Assembly: GCA_050633905.1 (NCBI GenBank)
Contig: JBOEHJ010000085.1
Coordinates: 1-64,000 of the forward strand
Source: JANQPX01 sp050633905
GTDB lineage: Bacteria > Pseudomonadota > Alphaproteobacteria > Geminicoccales > Geminicoccaceae
Length of the DNA: 64,000 bases
Reading direction: 5' to 3'
Positions 35,390 to 43,913 of the stretch are shown piece by piece. A program made the translations under genes and the position numbers. The notes beneath the pieces were generated by a model, which was given only the letters and a program-made list of their open reading frames with translations, was not told the origin of the DNA and did no database searches. Position 1 is the stretch's first letter, and every line of letters starts with the position of its first letter.

Positions 35390-35428
35390 CGCTCGTCTTC
35401 CGACTGCTGATGATGGGACGCCAGTTGG

Positions 35429-36748
35429 TCATAAGGAGGCCCGAATGATCTTTCCAATCTCCGCCGGACTCTCGATCTGGGGGATATGCCCAATGCCGTC
35501 AAGCAGGTGAAGGGCAACCCGGCCGGGGGCATGAAGGGCGTGGCGCCAAGGGATGATCTTGTCCTGTCGTCCCCAGATGATGCGGGCCGGGACGTCCACA
35601 CGATGCAGCGCTGACTTCAGATCGAAGGCCTGAACACCGTCGGGAAACAGAATGTCCGACAGCGCTTGCTGGGCTGCCCTGAGAGCTGAATCGCAGCGGC
35701 CTGCCATCGCCGCGCGTACGAAGCCATCGGTGACCAGTTTTTCATCAACAACCAACATCTTAAGCCAGGGAGCCAGGCTTTCCGGCCTGGTCGCCTTGCT
35801 GATTCCGTCCAGGGTTGCACCATTGATATCGGGGCCGAGACCTGCCGGTGCGATCAAGGTCAGGCTTTCGAAAGCGTGTTCGCGCGTGTCGGCCAGCGCT
35901 AAAGCGAGCGCGCCGCCGAGGCTGTGACCGATGAGATGCACTTTTTCCACCTTCAGACGATCGAAGGCTTTTCGGACTTCGGCGACCAAGCCAGCGAAGC
36001 TGTCAATCCTGAGCTTCGGCGATCGGCCATGCCCGGGCAAATCCATGCGGATGATTGGGTGGCCCTCGAGGTAACCTTCGAGCGGCGACCAGGACGCCGC
36101 ATCGCTGGCAAAGCCATGGAGGAGAAGGATCGGTAAGCCGGTGTCCCCACCGGAGCGTGTGATCGCGAGCGGGCCAGAGTCGGCAACGAATGGTGCTGAA
36201 GGCATGGACTCGGACCAAGCCTCGATCACTGCGCGCACATTCTCCGCCTGCACCCGGCCACGTGCGCCGGATCCGCTTATCTCGAGAAGATCGAGCCCAG
36301 CCTCATCCGCCAGTCTTCGGGCGAGCGGTGTAGCGCGGACTTTGTCAGCGTCCTCCAACTCCGACGTCTCGATCTCACCCACTGAAGGAACGGCAGATCG
36401 CGACGGTTCCGGTTCATCTTCCGCATCGCCCGCAACCTCCTGGCCTTCATCGCCGGAGTCCTGACTTCCCCCCAAGAGTCCACCCACCGGCGGGTCGCCG
36501 GCGCCGGATTCGTCTTCAGCGTAGAGCCAGGCGACGGGCTTGCCGATCGGGACGTCGACGCCTTCATCAACTGGATGCCGAAGGATACCGGAACCCTGCG
36601 CTTCAACTTCCATCGCGGCTTTGTCGGTCTCGATATCGAAGAGCGGGGATCCTTTCTCGACCCGGTCGCCGGCAGCGACGTGCCAGGCGACGATCCTGCC
36701 ACTGGACATGTCCATGTCCACTTTCGGCATGATGACCTCGGTAGGCAT
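35429..36748 (-). CDS. acoC: acetoin-dehydrogenase-type E2: lipoyl domain, E3-binding domain, alpha/beta hydrolase
   Basis: A 439-residue AcoC-like protein. The lipoyl domain is at residues 1-80 with the modified lysine in IETDKAAMEVEAQG (K43). A peripheral-subunit-binding domain is at about 135-175 (ATPLARRLADEAGLDLLEIS). An alpha/beta-hydrolase domain at about 190-439 carries the nucleophile elbow GHSLGGALALA in place of the usual acyltransferase core. This layout is known from acetoin dehydrogenase E2. It accepts the acyl group from E1 on the lipoyl arm. The ATG overlaps the E1beta stop by one base (TGATG). No E3 gene is present, so the complex would borrow one. Confidence 0.92.
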   Translation of the reverse strand: MPTEVIMPKVDMDMSSGRIVAWHVAAGDRVEKGSPLFDIETDKAAMEVEAQGSGILRHPVDEGVDVPIGKPVAWLYAEDESGAGDPPVGGLLGGSQDSGDEGQEVAGDAEDEPEPSRSAVPSVGEIETSELEDADKVRATPLARRLADEAGLDLLEISGSGARGRVQAENVRAVIEAWSESMPSAPFVADSGPLAITRSGGDTGLPILLLHGFASDAASWSPLEGYLEGHPIIRMDLPGHGRSPKLRIDSFAGLVAEVRKAFDRLKVEKVHLIGHSLGGALALALADTREHAFESLTLIAPAGLGPDINGATLDGISKATRPESLAPWLKMLVVDEKLVTDGFVRAAMAGRCDSALRAAQQALSDILFPDGVQAFDLKSALHRVDVPARIIWGRQDKIIPWRHALHAPGRVALHLLDGIGHIPQIESPAEIGKIIRASL

Positions 36749-37758
36749 CAGAGCCGTCCTTCGGCGAGACCCCGGGCTGCCTCGAGGATATCGGGGATTT
36801 GGGGCACGACTGCCTTTTCGAGATCAGGGTTATAGGGGATCGGGCTCTCAGCGCCACCGAGGCGGATGATCGGGGCATCCAGGAAGTCGAAGGCATCGCT
36901 TTCGGCGACCATGGCGCTAACCTCGGTGCCGATGCCGAGCGTCTTCACGCCTTCATAGATCGTCAGCAGACGTCCGGTTTTTCGCACGGAAGCGAGCACG
37001 GTCTCACGGTCCATGGGCCTGATCGATCGAAGGTCGATCACCTCGACGTCGATCCCATTTTTTTGAAGGTCGTCGGCTGCATTGAGCGCTTTATGGACCA
37101 TGATCGAGGTCGCGACGATGGTTAGGTCTTTCCCCTCACGCCGCACCGCAGCCTTGCCGATCGGGGTGGTGTAATAGCCGTCCGCCACGGCCCCTTTCAT
37201 CTTGTAGAGCAGCTTGTGCTCGAAGATCATTACCGGGTCCGGATCGTCGATCGCGGCGAGCAGCAGTCCCTTCGCGTCCGCGGGCGTCGAGGGCTGCACC
37301 ACTTTTAGTCCGGGCACGTGGCCCAGCCACGCTTCGAGGCTCTGGGAATGCTGGGCGGCAGCGCCCGTGCCGGAGCCTGCTGGAAAGCGCATGACGAGGG
37401 GGACGGAGGTGGCGCCTCCTAACATGTAGCGGACCTTGGCAGCCTGGTTGACGATCTGCTCCATCGCAAGTGTGGCAAAATCAGAAAACTGGAATTCGAA
37501 GATCGGGCGAAGGCCGGTGAGTGCGGCCCCCACGGAAATACCAGCACCACCGAGCTCAGAGATCGGTGTATCCATGACCCGATCCGGTCCGTATTTCTCG
37601 ACTAGGCCACCGGTCACCTGAAAGGCGCCGCCATAGACGCCGATATCCTCGCCCATCAGCATGACTCGCGGATCAGAGGCGAGTGCGATGTCCATCGCTT
37701 CACGGATCGCCTCGGCGTAGGAGAGCTCGCGGGTTGCCGTGATCGTCTCGACGGTCAT
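36748..37758 (-). CDS. acoB: 2-oxoacid/acetoin dehydrogenase E1 component, beta subunit
   Basis: A 336-residue transketolase-like subunit that forms the TPP site with the alpha subunit. Hallmarks: LMGEDIGVYGGAFQVTGGLV, DTPISELGGAGISVGAALTG, RPIFEFQFSDFATLAMEQIV, VVQPSTPADAKGLLLAAI. The C-terminal domain has ILTIYEGVKTLGIGTEVSA. It overlaps the alpha gene by four bases (ATGA) and the E2 gene by one. PDH and acetoin dehydrogenase beta subunits are close relatives; the hydrolase-type E2 favours acetoin-like chemistry, meaning cleavage of a methyl ketone with a neighbouring carbinol. Confidence 0.93.
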   Translation of the reverse strand: MTVETITATRELSYAEAIREAMDIALASDPRVMLMGEDIGVYGGAFQVTGGLVEKYGPDRVMDTPISELGGAGISVGAALTGLRPIFEFQFSDFATLAMEQIVNQAAKVRYMLGGATSVPLVMRFPAGSGTGAAAQHSQSLEAWLGHVPGLKVVQPSTPADAKGLLLAAIDDPDPVMIFEHKLLYKMKGAVADGYYTTPIGKAAVRREGKDLTIVATSIMVHKALNAADDLQKNGIDVEVIDLRSIRPMDRETVLASVRKTGRLLTIYEGVKTLGIGTEVSAMVAESDAFDFLDAPIIRLGGAESPIPYNPDLEKAVVPQIPDILEAARGLAEGRL

Positions 37759-38759
37759 GCCGCCGTGACTTCGGTATAGACGTCGCGGGTCGCCTCCTCG
37801 ATTCGAGGAGCGGGGCTATCCTTGGCGAAGGCGATCGCATCCTCGATGATCTGATCCGCCTCTGCCTCAATCGCGGCAACCTCGTCCGACGTCACGATCT
37901 TGTGGTCGTTCAACATCTCGCCCATGCGACGGATGGGATCGCGCGTCTGCCATTCCGCAATCTCTTCCTTGGTGCGATAATGGTTGCGATCGGACTTCGA
38001 GTGGCCGCGCCAGCGATAGGTTAAGTTTTCAACCAGGCTCGGCCCGTCACCAGCGCGAGCACGGGCGACTGCAGAATCAACGGCCTCGGCAACGGCGGAA
38101 AAGTCATTGCCGTCGACGGTGGTGCCAGGCATGTCGTAGGCGCTTGCTCTCTCTGCCACGCGCTTCACCGCAGTCGAACGTTCCATCGAGGTGGACATAC
38201 CATATCGGTTGTTCTCGCAGACGAAGACGACCGGCAGCTTCCAAAGTGCAGCCATGTTCAGGGCTTCGTGAAAGGCCCCTTCATTATTCGCACCATCGCC
38301 GAAGAAACAGACGGTCACGGCACCCGTGCCGAGGCGTTTGGCAGAAAGAGCGGCACCCACAGCGATCGGCAGGCCGCCACCGACGATGCCGTTAGCGCCG
38401 AGATTGCCCTTCTCGACATCGGCGATATGCATTGAGCCCCCACGGCCGCGGCAATAGCCGGTTTCCTTGCCGAAGAACTCCGCGAACATCTTGCCGACAT
38501 CCGCTCCCTTGGCGATGCAGTGGCCATGGCCGCGGTGGGTGGAGGTGATCTTGTCCTCATCGGAGAGCGCCATGCAGGAGGCCATGGCCGAGGCTTCCTG
38601 GCCGATGGAGAGATGCATCGTTCCATGGATCAGGCCGCGCGTGTAACTCTCCTCCGCACCCTCCTCGAATTTGCGGATGAGGATCATTTTCAGGAGTGCG
38701 TCCTTCAGCCGTTCCGGGCTGTAGGTTCGAAGAGCGTAGGGGATGTTGGTGTCAAGCAT
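37755..38759 (-). CDS. acoA: 2-oxoacid/acetoin dehydrogenase E1 component, alpha subunit
   Basis: A 334-residue TPP-binding subunit. The thiamine motif runs from CFFGDGANNEGAFHEALNMA through KLPVVFVCENNRYGMSTS (the GDG...NN pattern). Other hallmarks: GTMHLSIGQEASAMASCMAL, RGRGGSMHIADVEKGNLGAN and the phosphorylation-loop region YRWRGHSKSDRNHYR. I chose the ATG at 38757-38759 (MLDTNIPYALRTYSPERL), which overlaps the stop of the DRL-like gene by eight bases. Together with the beta and E2 subunits it would oxidatively cleave an acetyl group from a ketose-like substrate and load it on the lipoyl arm, giving acetyl-CoA. Confidence 0.93.
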   Translation of the reverse strand: MLDTNIPYALRTYSPERLKDALLKMILIRKFEEGAEESYTRGLIHGTMHLSIGQEASAMASCMALSDEDKITSTHRGHGHCIAKGADVGKMFAEFFGKETGYCRGRGGSMHIADVEKGNLGANGIVGGGLPIAVGAALSAKRLGTGAVTVCFFGDGANNEGAFHEALNMAALWKLPVVFVCENNRYGMSTSMERSTAVKRVAERASAYDMPGTTVDGNDFSAVAEAVDSAVARARAGDGPSLVENLTYRWRGHSKSDRNHYRTKEEIAEWQTRDPIRRMGEMLNDHKIVTSDEVAAIEAEADQIIEDAIAFAKDSPAPRIEEATRDVYTEVTAA

Positions 38760-40086
38760 CAACCAACTCCTTGCCATAGACCATCTCGTCCTGCCGACGG
38801 CGAAGCTCGACGATGCGTGCGTCCGGCGGAAGTGCGGTGTTGTCGCTGGTGATCAGCTCACCCTTCTTGATCACCGATGTGGTTTTAGCCCCGGTCAGAA
38901 GCCCTACCGGCAGCGCTTTTGTGGACTTTGCGCGAGATGTTTCCATAGCCCAGGCGCGATAGGTGTATTCGCCGATCTGATCGAGGACTTCACCAGGCCC
39001 GAGATCACGCTTGGCGACCGCCGCGACCTCAGCAACCGGGCGGTCCAGCGGCACCATATCGGCCTTGCCGTAGAGGACGGCGCGCGCGCAGGTAAGCGGC
39101 ACTTCGAGCGAGGTCAGGTGATAGGGTCGGATGAAGGCGTAATACGGACCATCCCCCATCTTGAGATCAGCGAGGCGCTCCTGAACCCTGGGATGTTCAG
39201 CCTCGACGATGACGAAGACGCCAGGTGACACGCCTTTGCCAATCGAATAGTCCACCCGGCCAATATCCGAGAGGAGGCCGCCATCTTTTTCGGGGATCAG
39301 CATCTTCGAAAGGTCACCGGGGCCGGCGGCTGGCCCGTGCATGCCGTCGCAGTCGGGAATAAGGCCGGTGGCATTGGCGATCGCGGACATCTCGACCATG
39401 GTCTTCGAGCCATCGACGAACTCAACCAGGAGCCTTGGGTTCATGTTGCGCCTCGCCGCCTCCTCGGCATAAGCATCCGGCGTGGCGTCGACATTGAGAG
39501 GATTGTTCTTGCCCTTGCCGGCGCAGACAATCTTGTGGCCCATGGCCGAGACGAATTCGATCAGCTCCATGGCCGAAGAGGGTTCGTCCCCAGCCCCTAG
39601 ACTGTAAACGACGCCGAGGCGATCCGCTTCGCGCTTCAGATAGGCGCCGATGGTGACATCAGCCTCGACATTCATCATCACCAGATGCTTGCCGCGTTCC
39701 ATGGCCGAAAGGCCGATTTCAGCACCAACGGCCGGTACACCGGTCGCATCGATGACGACGTCGATCAAACCGCTCTCGAGCAGGAGATCCGCTTTGTCGG
39801 TAATCGCGGTCTTGCCAACCTCGATCGCCCGGTTCAGCGCATCGACGCTTGTCACATTCTGGCTATGGCCGTCGCTTCGGTGCGCGATCTCGACCGCTTT
39901 GTGCGCCGCGGGGAGGTTGATCTCCGAGATGGCGGCAACATCGACGCCATCCATCATGACGGCGCGGGTAACGATATCGGTACCCATCTCGCCGGAACCA
40001 ACCAGGCCGATACGAACGGGGCGCCCCTGCTCGGCGCGCTTCGCCAGATCTCGTGCTAATCCCGTTGGGGCGACGTTCGACGCCAT
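38752..40086 (-). CDS. drl: NAD(P)-dependent oxidoreductase with SAF domain, DXR-like (DRL) family
   Basis: A 444-residue enzyme. N-terminal Rossmann domain (RIGLVGSGEMGTDIVTRAV), a catalytic middle (GKHLVMMNVEADVTIGAYLK; SLGAGDEPSSAMELIEFVSA; CAGKGKNNPLNVDATPDAYA) and a C-terminal SAF domain (GPGEVLDQIG ... ALPVGLLTGAKTTSVIKKGE). The family was first annotated as predicted homoserine dehydrogenase. Brucella DRL from this group converts 1-deoxy-D-xylulose 5-phosphate to 2-C-methyl-D-erythritol 4-phosphate. The start is the ATG at 40084-40086 with GAGGAAA upstream. It leads the operon with E1alpha/E1beta/E2 and the SorC gene. Family subgroups differ in substrate, so DXR-like activity is likely but unproven. 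Confidence 0.85.
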   Translation of the reverse strand: MASNVAPTGLARDLAKRAEQGRPVRIGLVGSGEMGTDIVTRAVMMDGVDVAAISEINLPAAHKAVEIAHRSDGHSQNVTSVDALNRAIEVGKTAITDKADLLLESGLIDVVIDATGVPAVGAEIGLSAMERGKHLVMMNVEADVTIGAYLKREADRLGVVYSLGAGDEPSSAMELIEFVSAMGHKIVCAGKGKNNPLNVDATPDAYAEEAARRNMNPRLLVEFVDGSKTMVEMSAIANATGLIPDCDGMHGPAAGPGDLSKMLIPEKDGGLLSDIGRVDYSIGKGVSPGVFVIVEAEHPRVQERLADLKMGDGPYYAFIRPYHLTSLEVPLTCARAVLYGKADMVPLDRPVAEVAAVAKRDLGPGEVLDQIGEYTYRAWAMETSRAKSTKALPVGLLTGAKTTSVIKKGELITSDNTALPPDARIVELRRRQDEMVYGKELVDA

Positions 40087-40438
40087 GGTATTTCCTCGTT
40101 CCTGGTTTTGAACACCATATTGCTCGAACAAATGTGCTAGCGTCAATGCAATTGATCAGCTGAGTGTCGATCGGTCGCTCTAGAAATTCGATTTTTCGCT
40201 TTGGATAGCAACTATGATCCGGTTGATCACCATATCAATGAACAAACATCTCATTATATTGACAATTGTGCACCTTCGAATGCAGGGTATATTGCGCAGT
40301 CGCGATCAGCGGTGGCGGGAGCTTCGATGGCGTCTCCCGGCACAGCGCAAAAAAACGTTAGGAAAAATGGTTCTCGTCAATCCAACGGTCGTTATGCTGT
40401 TGAATTAAGAATCAAGGCAATCAGTGGAGGAAAGCAAC
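40087..40438. promoter_or_regulatory. divergent promoter region between the DRL operon and the sugar ABC operon
   Basis: 352 bases, more AT-rich than the flanking genes. GAACA half-sites occur at 40110-40114, 40126-40130 and 40240-40244, two of them within GAACAAA. They are plausible elements for a SorC-type tetramer, though no perfect dyad is present. A strong ribosome site (GGAGGAAA, 40426-40433) precedes the binding-protein ATG. No reading frame here looks like a gene. Confidence 0.45.
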
Positions 40439-41995
40439 ATGGCATCAATCCTACGTCCCAATCGTCGTCGGTTCCTGGAAGGGACCGCGGCTGCAAGCGC
40501 AGTCAGTCTGCTTGGCGGCGGCTGGGCTGGCAAGGCGGCGCTCGCGGCGTCCGATCTTCCGGATCCTGCTAGCGTGCTCGCCGACATCTCGGTCGAAAAA
40601 TATGTGCGCGAAGATTACCAGAAACTCTACAATATGAGCGGTGAGCCGCTCTGGGATCCGGCACAGGACTGGATCAGGACGGCTGACTGGGAGGCGATTC
40701 GAAGCGAACTTGCCGGCACCACCGTGCGTTTTGCCATCGGCGCCGCAGACACCGAATCGGCCGCCGAAGGCCTTGCCCCGTTTGAAAAACTCTCCGGTAT
40801 CACCGTCGAACTGGTGCCGATCCCCGATGACAGTATGTATGATAAAGTGCTGGCTGAATTCATCTCGGGCAACGCATCCTTCGACGCGCTGCAGTTCTTT
40901 TCACCGTGGATGGGCGACTTCGCAGCACCTGGTTTCCTGCACCCGTTAGACGATTTTGCCGCCAAGTGGAACCTGCCGCTCGACGATTTCTATGACACCT
41001 ACCGTCTGAATTACGGCTTTTTCAACGGGACCATGTACGGTATCCCGTTCGACTGTGACATCCAGATGGTTCATCTGCGAAAGGGCTATGTCGAGAAGGT
41101 TCTGGGTGGCGAGATCGACAAGGCGACTTCGGTGTCGAGCTATGATGAGCTGATCCGTCTTTCGGCCGAGCTGAACAAGGTCGAGCCTGGCGTGGCCGGT
41201 GTCGGTCTGATGGCGGCACCCGGCTTCTGGTCGACCTACACCTGGGAGCACATTTCGGCGCAGGCCGGCATGATGCTGTTCGACGAAAACTGGGAGCCGA
41301 TCTTCAATACTGATGCCGGTATGAAGGGTCTCGACATCATCCTCGAGCTCACCAAGAACGCCAATGAAGGCCATGCCGGCGCCGGCTGGCCGGAAAACCG
41401 TGCCGCTTGGCTCGGTGGCCAGGTCGCAACCAACATCTCATGGCAAGACAGCGGCACCCAGGCTATGCGCCCGGACCAGTCGCAGATCGTGGACGACTTT
41501 GTCACCATCTACGAGCCGCGCATCGAAGGCGGCCGCTTTGCTCCGCCGAATATCGCCGGATCCACCTCCTGTGTCGCCGCTGCCGCGCAAAATGCGGAAG
41601 GCGCTTTTCTGATGCTCGCCTTCCTCACGACATCGTCGATCATGGCGATGAACGAGGCGAATGCAAACGGCGTGGCGCCCGGCTATAAGTCGGTGCTGAC
41701 CAACGAGAACCTGCAGGGTGTTTCACAACCAGCGAAGGTCTGGGGCGACAGTCTGGAGCATGCCTGGTGCGCGCCACGTCTGCCGGGTGCGTTCCCGATC
41801 GAGCAGGCCATCGGCAATGAGATCAACCGTGCCGTGGTCGGTGACATCACCGGCAAGGAAGCTCTCGACAACGCAGCCGCGGCGGTCAAGCAGATCATGA
41901 CCGAAAATGGCTTCTATGCGGGCAGTGACCCCGTCGACTACGCGGCCGCAGCCCCTGGACTCTATGTCGGCGAAGGTAAGGATCTGCCCTTCTAG
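40439..41995 (+). CDS. sugar ABC transporter substrate-binding protein with Tat signal
   Basis: A 518-residue extracellular solute-binding protein (MalE/UgpB-like family 1, long form). The N-terminus carries a twin-arginine signal (NRRRFLEGTAAASAVSLLGG), so it is exported folded by Tat. Domain hallmarks: VRFAIGAADTESAAEGLAPF, YGIPFDCDIQMVHLRKGYVE and NISWQDSGTQAMRPDQS. The start is the ATG at 40439, eight bases after GGAGGAAA; the frame's GTG at 40424 is part of that site. First gene of the importer operon, divergent from the DRL operon. The ligand is presumed to be a sugar or polyol. Confidence 0.93.
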   Translation: MASILRPNRRRFLEGTAAASAVSLLGGGWAGKAALAASDLPDPASVLADISVEKYVREDYQKLYNMSGEPLWDPAQDWIRTADWEAIRSELAGTTVRFAIGAADTESAAEGLAPFEKLSGITVELVPIPDDSMYDKVLAEFISGNASFDALQFFSPWMGDFAAPGFLHPLDDFAAKWNLPLDDFYDTYRLNYGFFNGTMYGIPFDCDIQMVHLRKGYVEKVLGGEIDKATSVSSYDELIRLSAELNKVEPGVAGVGLMAAPGFWSTYTWEHISAQAGMMLFDENWEPIFNTDAGMKGLDIILELTKNANEGHAGAGWPENRAAWLGGQVATNISWQDSGTQAMRPDQSQIVDDFVTIYEPRIEGGRFAPPNIAGSTSCVAAAAQNAEGAFLMLAFLTTSSIMAMNEANANGVAPGYKSVLTNENLQGVSQPAKVWGDSLEHAWCAPRLPGAFPIEQAIGNEINRAVVGDITGKEALDNAAAAVKQIMTENGFYAGSDPVDYAAAAPGLYVGEGKDLPF

Positions 41996-42166
41996 GTCGA
42001 ATGACGACATCACTTGGTTTCCGCCCTTGGTCTTTGGGCTGACAGTAGGCGGCCTGGTTTTCTGAAGCTTTGAAAGCCGTGCCAGCGGAATCATGTGATG
42101 ACACAAATGATCCAAGCGAAGTGAGCAGCGACGTTTGGAAGAACAAGGCAGGTAAAGGATCTCGAC

Positions 42167-43058
42167 TTGAGTCATCCTTCTCTGTCGCAGGCCGGAGCGG
42201 CGACCACCGCTCCGGCCATGCCGACGCACCGAGCTTTCAAGAGACGGAGCAAGCGCTTAAAGGCGTGGCTGCCTTATCTCCTAGTGGCTCCGGCCGTGAT
42301 CTATCTGATGCTGATCACGCTCTACCCAGGCATCTTCGCCATCTTACAGAGTTTCCATGCGGTGAAGTTCGGCCCCTGGACCTTCATCGGCTTAGATAAT
42401 TTTGTGAGGCTGTTCGGAGACTATCAGTTTTTGGGGGCACTTTGGAACACGTTGGTTATCGGGTCGATCTCGCTGACGCTCCAATGCATCATCGCGCTTA
42501 CACTTGCTTTCTACGCNNTTCATGCCGTCAGCCGTCGCCTTCATCTACAAGCTCAGCTTTCTCGACGCACGCGTCTTTGCCGATGTCCTGATCCGTATCG
42601 GTCTGATCAACGATAATATCGCGATACAATCTTCGGTCTGGCTGAGCCGGAGCCTCCTGATCCTCGCCGATGTCTGGCAATGGACGCCCTTTCTCTTCAT
42701 CATTTTCGTCGCCGCGTTGCAGGGGCAGGATGAAGAAGTCGAGGAAGCCGCAAGGCTCGATGGCGCGTCCTGGTATTCGATTTTTTTTAATATTTCACTC
42801 CCGCTGATGAAACCGGTGATCGCAGTAGCCCTCATCCTTCGTGGCATCGACATCACAACAATGTTCGCCAATGTTTTCATCATCACCAAGGGTGGACCGG
42901 CATTCGGCACGGAAACCATCAGCTATTTCATCTATCGCACCGGTTTCAAGTTCTTCAATTTCGGCTATGCGTCGGCAGCCTCGGTGGTCATGCTGATCAT
43001 CACGATCATCGTTGCGCAACTCGTCGTGAAGCGCGTCTTCGTGTCGGCGAGGAGCTAA
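42167..43058 (+). CDS. sugar ABC transporter permease, MalF type (frame broken by an NN assembly gap)
   Basis: An inner-membrane permease whose two halves lie in different frames. Before the gap (42517-42518): helices 1-3, from RLKAWLPYLLVAPAVIYLML to CIIALTLAFYA. After it: FMPSAVAFIYKLSFLDARVF and the EAA loop QDEEVEEAARLDGASWYSIF through to VVKRVFVSARS. Family proteins have about 18-20 residues between these points, so roughly 55 bases are probably missing and replaced by NN. The gene is most likely intact in the organism. Start: TTG at 42167 or ATG at 42218. It pairs with the MalG-type permease four bases downstream. Confidence 0.88.
42517..42518. other. assembly gap (NN) inside the MalF-type permease gene
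   Basis: Two ambiguous bases. The permease frame changes across them and a conserved segment between membrane helices is absent. This marks a scaffold join of unknown true length, not a biological frameshift. Confidence 0.9.
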
Positions 43059-43061
43059 GCC

Positions 43062-43910
43062 ATGGCTGGGCAACACAAGAAAAGATCCCGCAGCGAAAGC
43101 CTCTTCGTCCGTTACCTCATCCTCGGGGCCTGGGCGCTTTTCTGCCTGGTGCCGGTCCTCTGGTTTCTTTCGATCGGCCTTCGTCCACGTACGGAAATCA
43201 TCACGCCGCAGCCGATCTACTGGCCGACCTTCTCGCTCGATGCTTGGCATATGATCTGGGAAGACTGGCCGATGGCAAAATATCTGACGAACTCGGTCGC
43301 AGCGATCATCGGCTCGGTGATCATCGATCTGGTGCTCGCCATTCCCGCCGCCTATTCGCTTGCCCGCTTCGAATATAAGGGGCGTGACGATATCGGTTTT
43401 TACATCCTGTCCACGCGCATGATGGCGCCAGCGATCGTGGCGGTTCCGATCTTCTTCCTGTTCCGCAATCTCGGTCTGCTGGATACGATCTGGGCGCTGA
43501 TGCTGATCTATGCGGCGATCAATCTTTCCTTCGTCACCTGGATCATCCGCTCCTACATGCTAGATATCCCAAAAGAGCTGGAGGACGCGGCGAAAACCGA
43601 TGGGGCCAGCGACCTTCGTATCCTCTGGGAGATCATCATCCCGGCGATCCTCCCCGGCATCATCACGGCCGCGGTCATCGCCATGATCTTTGCGATCAAC
43701 GAGTTTCTCTTCACCCTCCTGATCGCCTCCACGCCGAACGCCTACACCATGTCGGTGGCGCTCGCCAACTTCACCGGCGGCTCGGATGGCGTGATCTACA
43801 ACGCGATCGCGCTGGTCGCCTTCCTTGCTTTTCTCCCGGTCTTCATCGTGGTGGTCCTGATCCAAAAACATCTCTCGCGCGGCCTCACCATGGGCGCGGT
43901 TAAAGGTTAG
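43062..43910 (+). CDS. sugar ABC transporter permease, MalG type
   Basis: A 282-residue inner-membrane protein with six helices. N-terminal helix FVRYLILGAWALFCLVPVLW, a periplasmic loop RPRTEIITPQPIYWPTFSLD, and the coupling EAA loop IPKELEDAAKTDGASDLRIL, then WEIIIPAILPGI. It starts three bases after the MalF-type gene ends. The last residues (GLTMGAVKG) are the common GAVKG ending of this family. Second half of the heterodimeric importer channel. Confidence 0.94.
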   Translation: MAGQHKKRSRSESLFVRYLILGAWALFCLVPVLWFLSIGLRPRTEIITPQPIYWPTFSLDAWHMIWEDWPMAKYLTNSVAAIIGSVIIDLVLAIPAAYSLARFEYKGRDDIGFYILSTRMMAPAIVAVPIFFLFRNLGLLDTIWALMLIYAAINLSFVTWIIRSYMLDIPKELEDAAKTDGASDLRILWEIIIPAILPGIITAAVIAMIFAINEFLFTLLIASTPNAYTMSVALANFTGGSDGVIYNAIALVAFLAFLPVFIVVVLIQKHLSRGLTMGAVKG

Positions 43911-43913
43911 AGC

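Noticed and set aside
42504..43058. Second permease fragment taken as a separate gene
   Set aside because: It begins inside the NN gap and holds only the C-terminal half of a MalF-type permease that starts at 42167.
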